This document shows, piece by piece, positions 55,192 to 63,213 of a DNA stretch of 64,000 nucleotides (position 1 is the first letter of the stretch; every line of letters begins with the position of its first letter). Origin of the DNA: Nocardioides psychrotolerans (GTDB lineage: Bacteria > Actinomycetota > Actinomycetes > Propionibacteriales > Nocardioidaceae); the NCBI RefSeq assembly GCF_900113685.1, contig NZ_FOQG01000005.1, positions 124,001 through 188,000 of the forward strand. Direction: 5' to 3'. The translations under genes and the position numbers were made by a program. The notes under the pieces are model-generated. The model made no database searches. It was not told where the DNA came from and was given only the letters and a program-made list of their open reading frames with translations.

Positions 55192-56250
55192 CCGAGGCGC
55201 GCGGCCGCGCAGCCACCGGGCCAGCAACGGGGTGAGCAGGAGGACGACCAGGAGTCGGAACAGTTGCACCGCCATGACGTAGGTGACGTCCGCGCCGCTG
55301 TCCGCGGCGGTGGCGAGCACCGCGAAGAGTCCGCCCGGAGTGGTGGCGAGGTAGGCCGTGAGCCCGTCGACCGACGTGAGCCAGGCCAGGGCCGACCCCA
55401 TCAGTGCCGAGAGCACGATCATGGCGATGATGAGGCCGGTGACCACGGGGAGCATCCGGGTGATGGAGGCCAGGCTGGCCCGCGTGAAGCGCAGCCCGAC
55501 CTGGACGCCGATCAGGGCGTATCCCAGCCACTGCAGCGGGGTCGGCACGGACACCTCGCCGAGCCACCCGGCGGACACGACGACGGCGGCGATGGTGAGC
55601 GGGGCGAGCAGGGTCATGGTCGAGACGGGAACGACCCGCGCGACCAGGAGGCCACCGCCGACGGTGAGGGCGACGTACGCCAGGGAGGCGGCGCCCAGCG
55701 ACCCGTCGCCGCCGGCGAGCGTGCCGACGCCGGACGCGGGGTCGAAGACGACGGCCGTCACCAGCGGCATCGTCACCAGCACGAGAAGGACCCGGAGGTA
55801 CTGCACGACGGTCACGACCCGGTCGTCGGCGCCGAGGTCGCGCGCGATGGCGACCACCCCGGAGGCGCCTCCGGCCACGAGCGCGAAGGCTCCGGTCACG
55901 GGGGAGACGTCACGTCGCAGCGCGAGGAGCCGCCCGGTCAGGAGGCTGAGCACGATGGTGCCGAGCGTGACCAGCAGGATCGGCCCGATCTCCCCGACCA
56001 TGCGGCGCAGCGCCTCCACGCTCACCAAGGTCCCGATGGTGACGCCGATGAGGGCCTGGCCCAGCCGGAACGCGGCGACCGGCACCTTGATCTCAGTCGG
56101 GGAGGTCAGCGCGTGGGCCATCCCGCCGAGGAGCGAGCCGAAGAGCACCGCGGAGGGCACGCCTGCCAGCGCGAGCGCGATGCTCAGCACCACGGTCGTC
56201 GTCAGCACGAGGACGATGCCGGCCAGCGGTGTCCGTCCCCGAGCAGTCAC
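55189..56250 (-). CDS. AbrB-family (AmoA-like) membrane protein
   Basis: 353 aa with about ten transmembrane helices in two similar halves: SAVLFGSLLGGMAHAL and VTGAFALVAGGASGVVAIARDLGAD in the first, LTIAAVVVSAGWLG and LTAYLATTPGGLFAVLATAADSGAD in the second. This AbrB duplication family (named after an E. coli regulator gene) is sometimes labelled ammonia monooxygenase, but it is likely a transporter. GTG start with TAGGGT ending 6 nt upstream. Divergent from the VOC gene. Confidence 0.85.
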   Translation of the reverse strand: MTARGRTPLAGIVLVLTTTVVLSIALALAGVPSAVLFGSLLGGMAHALTSPTEIKVPVAAFRLGQALIGVTIGTLVSVEALRRMVGEIGPILLVTLGTIVLSLLTGRLLALRRDVSPVTGAFALVAGGASGVVAIARDLGADDRVVTVVQYLRVLLVLVTMPLVTAVVFDPASGVGTLAGGDGSLGAASLAYVALTVGGGLLVARVVPVSTMTLLAPLTIAAVVVSAGWLGEVSVPTPLQWLGYALIGVQVGLRFTRASLASITRMLPVVTGLIIAMIVLSALMGSALAWLTSVDGLTAYLATTPGGLFAVLATAADSGADVTYVMAVQLFRLLVVLLLTPLLARWLRGRAPR

Positions 56251-56256
56251 ACCACC

Positions 56257-56322
56257 ACCCTAGGAGCGCCGGCGATCAGGGGCCTGACCGACTCTCGACC
56301 GGCCGGTGGTCGCGCCTAGGCT
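56257..56322. promoter_or_regulatory. Divergent promoters, AbrB-family and VOC genes
   Basis: Minus: TAGGGT (56262-56257), 6 nt, GTG 56250. Plus: TAGGCT (56317-56322), 7 nt, ATG 56330. The plus promoter segment 56304-56325 is identical at 21 of 22 bases to 48561-48582 before the alkA-like gene. Confidence 0.6.
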
Positions 56323-56329
56323 CACCCGC

Positions 56330-56770
56330 ATGGACGTCAGAGAGCTCCAGGTGACCTTCGACTGCGCCGACCCCCACGGCCTGGCGGGCTTCTGGTGCGA
56401 GGCGATCGGTTACGCCTGCGACGCGCCACCACCCGGCTTCGACACGTGGGACGCCGCGCTCGACGCCTTCGGCGTGCCGCCCGACCAGCGCAACGGGCGG
56501 TCCGCCTGCCACGACCCGACGGGCGCGGGCCCGCGGTTGTTCTTCCAGGTCGTGCCCGAGGGCAAGACCGCCAAGAACCGGCTGCACCTCGACGTGCGGG
56601 CCGCGCCGGGCCTCCGGGGCGAGGAGCGGATGGCGGCGCTGGAGGCTGAGGGGAAGCGGCTGGTCGCCCTCGGCGCCGCGCGAGTGCAGCGTCACGAGCC
56701 CGCGCCCCCGTTGAGCCACGGGTTCCTCGTCATGGCCGACCCGGAGGGCAACGAGTTCTGCCTCGACTGA
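56330..56770 (+). CDS. VOC-family (glyoxalase-like) protein
   Basis: 146 aa. Two beta-alpha-beta modules: VRELQVTFDCADPHGLAGFWCEAIGY and KTAKNRLHLDVRA, ending FLVMADPEGNEFCLD. The metal-site positions of true glyoxalases are partly replaced, and it matches the VOC proteins of the DUF-type glyoxalase-like domain. Function unknown. It is followed 20 bp later by an MFS gene with its own promoter. Confidence 0.82.
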   Translation: MDVRELQVTFDCADPHGLAGFWCEAIGYACDAPPPGFDTWDAALDAFGVPPDQRNGRSACHDPTGAGPRLFFQVVPEGKTAKNRLHLDVRAAPGLRGEERMAALEAEGKRLVALGAARVQRHEPAPPLSHGFLVMADPEGNEFCLD

Positions 56771-56778
56771 CGCCCCCC

Positions 56779-56784
56779 TAAGAT
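56779..56784 (+). promoter_or_regulatory. -10 box for leaderless MFS gene
   Basis: TAAGAT followed by 6 nt (CATGGG, holding an out-of-frame ATG) and the GTG at 56791. Confidence 0.6.
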
Positions 56785-56790
56785 CATGGG

Positions 56791-58074
56791 GTGAGAGTCG
56801 AGCCGCCGACCAGGACCGTGCTGACGGTCTGGGGCGTCGGTCTCGCGGTCTACCTCGTGGCCGTGTTCCACCGCTCTTCCCTTGCGGTCGCAGGCCTGGC
56901 GGCGAGCGAGCGTTTCGACATCTCCGCCTCGCAGCTGGCGACCTTCACGATGCTCCAGCTGCTCGTCTACGCCGGCATGCAGATCCCCGTCGGCCTGCTC
57001 GTCGACCGGTTCGGCTCGCGCAGCGTCATGCTCGCCGGCACCCTCATGCTCGCCGGCGCCCAGGCGTTGTTCGCGGTCGCCGAGAGCTATCCACTGGCGC
57101 TGCTCGCACGCACCCTCGTCGGGGTGGGCGACGCCTTGACGTTCATCTGCGTGCTGCGGCTGGTCAGCCGCTGGTTCCCCGCCCGACGGGTCCCCCTCGT
57201 CACGCAGCTGACCGGCACCCTCGGGCAGGTCGGCGCCATCGGCGCTGCGATCCCGATGACCTACGCCCTGGGTCGCTGGGGCTGGACGACGGCCTACCTC
57301 GGCGCAGCCGTGCTCGGCTCCGTGCTCGCCGTCGCGATCCTGGTGGCCGTCCACGACTCGCCGGACGGGCGCAACCTGCGCGGCCCGCGGATGTCGTGGG
57401 GCGCGATGCGACAGACGTTGTCGGCGTCCTGGGCCCACCCCGGAACCCGCCTCGGCTTCTGGATGCACTTCTCCACACAGTTCAGCGCGACCGCACTCTC
57501 CCTGCTCTGGGGCTACCCGTTCCTGGTGCGCGGCGAGGGGTTGTCGTCGCGCCAGGCCGGCGTGCTGCTGTCGCTGATGATCGTGGCGGTGATGCTCAGC
57601 GGGCCGGTGCTCGGCTGGCTGATCGGCCGGCACCCCTGGCACCGCTCGACGATCGTGCTCACCATCGTCTGGTCGATCGTGGCGGTGTGGACCGTGGTGC
57701 TCGTCTGGCCGGGCGAGGCGCCGTTGCCGGTGCTCGTGGCCCTGGTCCTGGTGGCAGGTGTTGGAGGACCGGCGTCGATGATCGGCTTCGACCTCGGTCG
57801 CACCTCCAACCCCGTCGAGCGACTCGCGAGCGCCAGCGGCATCATTAACCAGGCCGGGTTCACGGCTTCCTTGATCCTCGTCGTGGCGATCGGCGTCATC
57901 CTCGACTGGCGCACCCCGGGCGACAGCACGGCGTACACGCCCGAGGCGTTCCGGTGGGCGATGAGCTCGCAGTACGTCCTGTGGGGGATCGGCCTGGTCC
58001 AGATCTGGCGCTACCGTCGCAAGGCACGCGCGGTCATCGACCGGACCCAGCTCGAGTCCGGCGTCCTGGCCTGA
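56791..58074 (+). CDS. MFS transporter
   Basis: 427 aa, 12 transmembrane helices with a cytoplasmic loop near residues 190-215. Motif A-like LVDRFGSRSVMLAG is at the loop between helices 2 and 3. The family resembles nitrate/nitrite or organic-acid MFS by pattern (GVGDALTFICVLRLVSRWFP), but the substrate is open. It ends 5 bp from the end of the polysaccharide operon transcribed towards it. Confidence 0.86.
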   Translation: MRVEPPTRTVLTVWGVGLAVYLVAVFHRSSLAVAGLAASERFDISASQLATFTMLQLLVYAGMQIPVGLLVDRFGSRSVMLAGTLMLAGAQALFAVAESYPLALLARTLVGVGDALTFICVLRLVSRWFPARRVPLVTQLTGTLGQVGAIGAAIPMTYALGRWGWTTAYLGAAVLGSVLAVAILVAVHDSPDGRNLRGPRMSWGAMRQTLSASWAHPGTRLGFWMHFSTQFSATALSLLWGYPFLVRGEGLSSRQAGVLLSLMIVAVMLSGPVLGWLIGRHPWHRSTIVLTIVWSIVAVWTVVLVWPGEAPLPVLVALVLVAGVGGPASMIGFDLGRTSNPVERLASASGIINQAGFTASLILVVAIGVILDWRTPGDSTAYTPEAFRWAMSSQYVLWGIGLVQIWRYRRKARAVIDRTQLESGVLA

Positions 58075-58078
58075 GTCG

Positions 58079-60427
58079 TCACGTGCGCGAGGCGACGGTC
58101 GCGACCACGAGCAGCACGGGCGTGTGTGCCACGAGCACGGCCAGAGCATGTCGCCCCACCGGGACCAGCACCCGACCGACCGTCGTGGCCAGCGGGCGCC
58201 ACCAGGTGCCCACCAGCACCGTGACCACGAGGGTGCTCGCCGCCACGAGCGCCACCCGACCGATCGGCACGTCGACGCCGGCGACGAGGTCCTGGTCGAG
58301 CGCGATGTCGTTGAGCCACAGCCCGCCGACCGCACCGGCGTACGCCGCGACGACGACGCAGACCAGGAGGGTGCCACGCTGCCCGCGCAACCATGTCGCC
58401 ACACCACGCCGATGGTGGCCGAGCACCAGGCCGTGCACGAAGAGCAGCTGCCAGGCGAGGGGGGGATAGGTGTCGGCGAACTGCGCCGGTGACCAGTCGG
58501 GGTGCCAGACCTGTCCGAGACCCCACAGCGCCCACGACAGGGAGAGCACCACCCACCAGAGACGTCGACGAAGCAGCGCGAGGACCAGGGGTGCCAGGAG
58601 TCCCAGGAGCACGAAGAGCCCCAGGATGCTGGTCACCCACGGACCGGTCTCCAGGAACAGCAGGCGTTGCGCGGCAGCCCAGGGGGTCGGGTAGTCGAAG
58701 AGGTGGTCGGCGTCGGGGAACAGCTCTCGCACCTGACCGGTGACCGGGTCGCGCAGCTGCATCAGGCGTCCGGCACGCACCCCGGGGACGAGGCTGACGA
58801 CGTAGACGGCGAGGGCGGTGAGGACGGCTGCCGCGTAGAGCCGGCCCACGCGTCGCAGGGAGCGCACGGCCGCCGAGGAGGCGATTGCCAGGCCGGAGAG
58901 CAGCACCAGCCCCTCTGCCACCGGGACGGCACCGAGCGCCGAGCCGGCGATCTCGTGGTAGCCCAGGACCACGGCGAGGTGACCGGCCACCACCACGAGG
59001 ACCAAGGCCCCGCGCACCAGGTCCAGCCGGAGGTCGCGTCCTGCCTCGTCCACCGGCCCCACGTCCGTCACCCGGGTCGTGGCGCGACCGGTCAGGAGTG
59101 CGAGCGCGAGCAGCAGCAGGAGCAGGAGGCCACCGATGCCGAGCCCGCGGACTGACGGGTCGGGGGTGACCCCGGCAGGCAGGTCGCTGCCGGCGACCGG
59201 GACGAAGGAACCGTCACCGTCGCGGACCGGGTCGTCGACGGCCGGAGTGACGGACTCGACCGGCTCGCTGACCGGGCCGAGGTCGATCGTGGACTCCTCG
59301 AGGTCGGCTCTGACGGCGGCCGCGATCTCGGGATCGGCGGTGACCCTCCAGTCCACCGCGAGGGTGTCGACCTCGGGCTCGATCCGGTCGACCTCGAGCC
59401 AGCTGATGAGCCCGATGAGAGGACGGTCCACCGCGCTGCCGAAGACCTGACGCCACCACGAGCGCTTCAGCTGCAGCTCCGTGGCTCCCCCGACGGCGGG
59501 GTTGTAGAGCGCGGAGGTCTGCACCAGCATCGGCCGGTCACCGGCCGCCGCGAAGCGGTCGTAGAAGGGACGCCCGTTGGTCCCCGGGGCGTAGCCCCAG
59601 GTCTCCGCGAGGCGTGCGTCGTACTCACCGGTCGGGACGACGTTGCTGTCGATGCCTTGGTCCTGGCCGAAGCGGTAGAGCGTCAGTCCCACCCAGTCGA
59701 CGACGTCGTCGCCGGGGAAGTAGGGGCCGTAGGGGTCGTCGCCGGGAGCCAGGCGGCCGTTCCCGTCGGTGTCCAGGGGCTCGACGTCGACCTCGTCGGG
59801 CAGCCCGATGTCGCCGTCGGCGCCCTGCTCCTCGCGGTAGGGGTAGCCCGAGCCGTAGACCGGGGACCAGACGGTCTCCACGTGGGGCGCCGTGGCGTCG
59901 AGTCCTTCGGCGAGCAGCCTGAAGGCTGCCTTGTAGGCGACCGCCTGCTGGCCCCACGGCTCCCACGAACCGTTCATCTCGGCTCCGAAGCGCGCGAGGA
60001 ACCAGGTGCCGAGCTCGTCGTGCAGCCCGTCGAGCAGGGAGCCGAGACCTTCGGCGTCCTCGGTCGAGAGCCCCTCGAGCGGCGTCCGTGGCTGGAGGTC
60101 CACGACCACGACCGCGCCCAGGGTCGCGATCGCGCGCACCTGGCGCTCGAGGAACACCTGGTCCTCGTTGCTGAGCGGGTAGTCGACCTGGAAGGTGAAG
60201 GACGACGGCGAGGCGCCGAGCGCGTCGGCGTAGTCCTGGGGGACCGCCGTCTCGATGTCGAGCTCCGGGCCGAACCACGGAGCGCCCGGCGCGGGCCTGG
60301 GCATCGTGTCCCCGGCCCCGGTCTCGCTGAGGGCAGAAGCTGGAGCAGGTAGGACGAGCAGCACGGCGAGCAGGGCACCCCCGGCTGCGACGGCCCCGGT
60401 CACCAGCGCAGGTCGGGACCTGGTCAC
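58079..60427 (-). CDS. GH26-like extracellular domain fused to OpgC-type acyltransferase
   Basis: 782 aa from GTG 60427, which overlaps the ATPase stop (GTGA) and exposes a clean signal peptide (LVTGAVAAGGALLAVLLVLPAPASA). Residues 45-375 are GH26-like with FGAEMNGSWEPWG (acid/base Glu150), VETVWSPV and a Ca-loop-like DTDGNGRLAPGDD. Where the nucleophile Glu should lie the sequence is MLVQTSALYNP, with no Glu. Residue 430 on is an OpgC-like membrane acyltransferase with about ten helices. The protein may bind or trim and acylate (for example succinylate) the polymer made by the GT2 in this operon (inference). Confidence 0.8.
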   Translation of the reverse strand: MTRSRPALVTGAVAAGGALLAVLLVLPAPASALSETGAGDTMPRPAPGAPWFGPELDIETAVPQDYADALGASPSSFTFQVDYPLSNEDQVFLERQVRAIATLGAVVVVDLQPRTPLEGLSTEDAEGLGSLLDGLHDELGTWFLARFGAEMNGSWEPWGQQAVAYKAAFRLLAEGLDATAPHVETVWSPVYGSGYPYREEQGADGDIGLPDEVDVEPLDTDGNGRLAPGDDPYGPYFPGDDVVDWVGLTLYRFGQDQGIDSNVVPTGEYDARLAETWGYAPGTNGRPFYDRFAAAGDRPMLVQTSALYNPAVGGATELQLKRSWWRQVFGSAVDRPLIGLISWLEVDRIEPEVDTLAVDWRVTADPEIAAAVRADLEESTIDLGPVSEPVESVTPAVDDPVRDGDGSFVPVAGSDLPAGVTPDPSVRGLGIGGLLLLLLLALALLTGRATTRVTDVGPVDEAGRDLRLDLVRGALVLVVVAGHLAVVLGYHEIAGSALGAVPVAEGLVLLSGLAIASSAAVRSLRRVGRLYAAAVLTALAVYVVSLVPGVRAGRLMQLRDPVTGQVRELFPDADHLFDYPTPWAAAQRLLFLETGPWVTSILGLFVLLGLLAPLVLALLRRRLWWVVLSLSWALWGLGQVWHPDWSPAQFADTYPPLAWQLLFVHGLVLGHHRRGVATWLRGQRGTLLVCVVVAAYAGAVGGLWLNDIALDQDLVAGVDVPIGRVALVAASTLVVTVLVGTWWRPLATTVGRVLVPVGRHALAVLVAHTPVLLVVATVASRT

Positions 60428-60894
60428 TCGCTCGCGCGTAGGCACAGGAGGTCCCACAGGTTGCGGCCGTCAGCACGCTCGTAGGACAGGTCATCGAGGG
60501 CAGCGGTGGCCAGGGCCAGCCCGCGCCCCGACTCGGCCAGCACGTCGGGCATGGCCACCCCGCTCAGGTCGAGCGCCGTCGGGAGGCCGTTGTCGCCCAG
60601 ATGGGCCATCAGCTGGGTGTCGGTGACGCCGATGACGATCTCGAAGCGACGGCCGTCCTGTCCGGGCACGTCGACGTGGTCGGCTGCGTAGGCGTGCTCG
60701 ACGACGTTCCCGAGGATCTCGATGACCGACATCTCGAAGCGGATCCGGTCGCGGTCGGAGATATCGGGGTTGCTGATCCAGAGGTGCTCGAGCATCGCGT
60801 GCACGAGATCCATGATCTCCGGGGTAGCAGGGGCCGAGAGCGACAACCGGTTCTCGAGGGCGATGACCGCGCGAGCGGGTCCGGGCTCAGTCAT
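60424..60894 (-). CDS. RsbW/anti-sigma-type HATPase (Ser kinase)
   Basis: 156 aa. GHKL ATPase of the serine-kinase class: N-box EILGNVVEHAY (residues 54-64), DNGLPTALDL, and ESGRGLALATAALDDLSYE as the lid and G-box. RsbW proteins phosphorylate a STAS antagonist on Ser. The gene overlaps the STAS gene by 8 nt, so the pair is made in step. The start is ATG 60894; ATG 60903 is an alternative. No sigma factor gene is adjacent, so the kinase's second target is unknown. Confidence 0.87.
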   Translation of the reverse strand: MTEPGPARAVIALENRLSLSAPATPEIMDLVHAMLEHLWISNPDISDRDRIRFEMSVIEILGNVVEHAYAADHVDVPGQDGRRFEIVIGVTDTQLMAHLGDNGLPTALDLSGVAMPDVLAESGRGLALATAALDDLSYERADGRNLWDLLCLRASE

Positions 60895-61222
60895 CGAAGG
60901 CACCGTCCACGGACTCGCGCGCCCGCAGCACTCGGTCGAGGTTGGTGAGCTCGAAGACCGTCATCACGGCGGGCGACACCCGGGCGATGCGGAGGTCCCC
61001 TCCGGCCTGGCGTGCGGACTTGAGGCCGCCGATGAGGGCCCCCAGGCCGGAGGAGTCCAGGAAGCTGGTCTCGCCCATGTCGACGACGATGCGCGTCGTC
61101 CCGGCGCTGACGAGCTCGGAGAGGATCTCCTTGAGCCGTCGGGCGGACACCATGTTGAGACGGCCCTCAGGTGTCACGACACCGACGCCGTCGTCTCGGG
61201 TGTGGACCGCGAACTCGATCAT
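60887..61222 (-). CDS. STAS-domain anti-sigma factor antagonist
   Basis: 111 aa, a single STAS domain: VVTPEGRLNMVSARRLKEIL, then ETSFLDSSGLGALIGGLKSA, which has the phospho-acceptor Ser in DSSG as in SpoIIAA and RsbV. In partner-switching systems the unphosphorylated STAS protein binds the RsbW-like kinase. ATG overlaps the GT2 stop (ATGA) and its own end overlaps the kinase gene. Start at 61222. Confidence 0.92.
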   Translation of the reverse strand: MIEFAVHTRDDGVGVVTPEGRLNMVSARRLKEILSELVSAGTTRIVVDMGETSFLDSSGLGALIGGLKSARQAGGDLRIARVSPAVMTVFELTNLDRVLRARESVDGAFDD

Positions 61223-63213
61223 GGTGCTCCTTGGTGGGTGGGACCGACACTGACGGTGGTGGGCGCAGGCTCGCTGGGGGCAACGTATCCCCGGTAGCGC
61301 GCCGCCTTGATGATGACGGAGAAGATCAGCAGGTCGAACACGACCCACACCATGTTGAAGAGGCTCCCCGGGATGTTGGCCTGTCCGGTCGCCATGCGGA
61401 CGGAGCCCGCGACGAGCGCTCCGACGAGCAGGCCCATCGCCCACAGCTGGGGACGGATCAGGTGCCATGCCGGGCCGGTGGGCTCCCGCTTGGTCTTCGG
61501 CGTGACGGCGAAGTCCAGGCTGCGGCCCAGGAAGACGTTGCCGAAGGCGGTCGTGAACGACGCGATCCACACCGGGAAGAGGGCGAGGGAGTACTGCTGA
61601 CCGCGCCAGGTCTTGCGTCCGTCCGCAACCACGAAGAACAAGAGCTGATTGATGATGAGGAACGGGATCAGCCGCACGAAGAACTCGGTGCTCAGGGCGT
61701 TGACCGGAAGCACGCCCAACGTGAGGTAGATGACCGGGGCAGCGATGTAGACCAGCGCGGCGAACCCGGACAGATAGCTCCACATCGTGGAGAAGTACAT
61801 CAACCGTTGGGCCAGGGTCAGGCCCCTTTGCGTCAGGGGGTTCTCCTTGAACAGCACCTGCACCGTGCCCTGGGCCCAGCGCAGGCGCTGGGTCAGCATC
61901 GTCTGGAGGTCCTCGGGAGCCAGGCCGGTGGCGAGGACCTCGTCGTGGTAGGCCGACCGCCAGCCCAGCGTGTGCAGCCGCATGCAGGTCGCCATGTCCT
62001 CGGTGACCGAGATGGTGGCCATCGGCATCACAGCCTGGGCCTCGTCACCCCGGTCGACGTCGATGGCGTTGACGAGGGCCTGCACGGTCTCCACCGCTCC
62101 TAGCGGCGACCAGTCGCGGTGGGCCATCTGCAGGAGGACGCTCTCGTCGACCGTGGCCAGTGCGAGGTCCGGATCTGCGCCGATGCCCTCGAGCTCCGCG
62201 ATGACGGCCAGGTCGGCCTGCAATGCCTCGAGGTCGGCGGCCACCAGGCCGCGACGGATGGCGGCCACCCGCTTCTGGAACGTGTAGGTCACGTCGAAGA
62301 GCGCACCACCCCTGGCCAGCTCACGGCGTGAGCACCCGATCTCGTGCAGGATCGCGTCGAGTGCCTCACGAGCCTCGGTCTCGTCCGGCTCCAGCGTCCT
62401 CCTCGCCGACCGGAGCACGGCGCGGGCGGTCTTGAGAGCCCGATGGACCCCGACCTCGACCTCACCCACGTAGCGCGACACACCCAGCTGCATCAGGGCC
62501 TCGCGACGGATGACGGCGTTGGAGCCGCAGAAGAAGGCGGAGTTCCACCCGTCCTTGCCCTGCTGGATCGGGCCGTAGAACAACGGGGCCTGGCTGCCGA
62601 GCGGGTCGTCCTCCGGCACGTTCGTGAAGTACTGAGGGGTCTGCACGAGCGCCATCCGCTCGTCGGTGAAGAAGCCCAGGGTGTGGTCGAGGATCTCGGG
62701 CTCGGGGATCATGTCGGCGTCGAGGATCAGCAGGAACTCACCCTCGGTGGTGAGCAGCGCGTTGTTGAGGTTGCCGGCCTTGGCATGGCGCGGCATGCCT
62801 GCCCACTCCGCCGACCGGGTGATCCACCCGATCCCCTCCGCCTCGGCGGCCGCTCGCATCTCGGGTCGGTTGCCGTCGTCGAGGATCCAGGTCTCGTGCG
62901 GGTAGGAGATCGCCTTGGCCGCGCGAGCCGTCGTCATCACGAGGTCGATGGGCTCGTTGTAGGTCGCGACGAAGACGTCGACGGTCAGCCCCGGCCCGGG
63001 CGGCGCGGGGGTGTCGCGCTCCTTGAGTCGCCACATGCCCAGGCCGAAGAGCAGCGAGTCGACGAGGCTGTAGGTCTCGGCCAGGACCAGGGGCACGGCG
63101 ATCCACCAGGCGTCCCAGTTGACCGAGAAAAGCCAGCGCCAGACGACGTAGTTGAGGCCCAGGATCGACGTCAGGACGACGACGAAACGGATCAGCAGCA
63201 GCCGACGACTCAC
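61219..63213 (-). CDS. Cellulose-synthase-like GT2 glycosyltransferase
   Basis: 664 aa from GTG 63213, overlapping the phosphatase stop (GTGA). Two N-terminal helices, then a processive GT2 domain: VATYNEP, LDDGNRP, LDADMIPEP, QTPQYF, SVTEDMATC and QRLRWAQG, i.e. DDG, DxD, TED and QxxRW, all needed for beta-glycan synthesis. About six helices follow. There is no PilZ domain at the C-terminus (residues 645-664 are a disordered tail). An insertion of roughly 155 residues (about 244-400), helical by eye, separates FFCGSNAVIRREAL from the TED motif and is not in BcsA as I know it. Product probably a beta-glucan-like polymer. Confidence 0.88.
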   Translation of the reverse strand: MSRRLLLIRFVVVLTSILGLNYVVWRWLFSVNWDAWWIAVPLVLAETYSLVDSLLFGLGMWRLKERDTPAPPGPGLTVDVFVATYNEPIDLVMTTARAAKAISYPHETWILDDGNRPEMRAAAEAEGIGWITRSAEWAGMPRHAKAGNLNNALLTTEGEFLLILDADMIPEPEILDHTLGFFTDERMALVQTPQYFTNVPEDDPLGSQAPLFYGPIQQGKDGWNSAFFCGSNAVIRREALMQLGVSRYVGEVEVGVHRALKTARAVLRSARRTLEPDETEAREALDAILHEIGCSRRELARGGALFDVTYTFQKRVAAIRRGLVAADLEALQADLAVIAELEGIGADPDLALATVDESVLLQMAHRDWSPLGAVETVQALVNAIDVDRGDEAQAVMPMATISVTEDMATCMRLHTLGWRSAYHDEVLATGLAPEDLQTMLTQRLRWAQGTVQVLFKENPLTQRGLTLAQRLMYFSTMWSYLSGFAALVYIAAPVIYLTLGVLPVNALSTEFFVRLIPFLIINQLLFFVVADGRKTWRGQQYSLALFPVWIASFTTAFGNVFLGRSLDFAVTPKTKREPTGPAWHLIRPQLWAMGLLVGALVAGSVRMATGQANIPGSLFNMVWVVFDLLIFSVIIKAARYRGYVAPSEPAPTTVSVGPTHQGAP

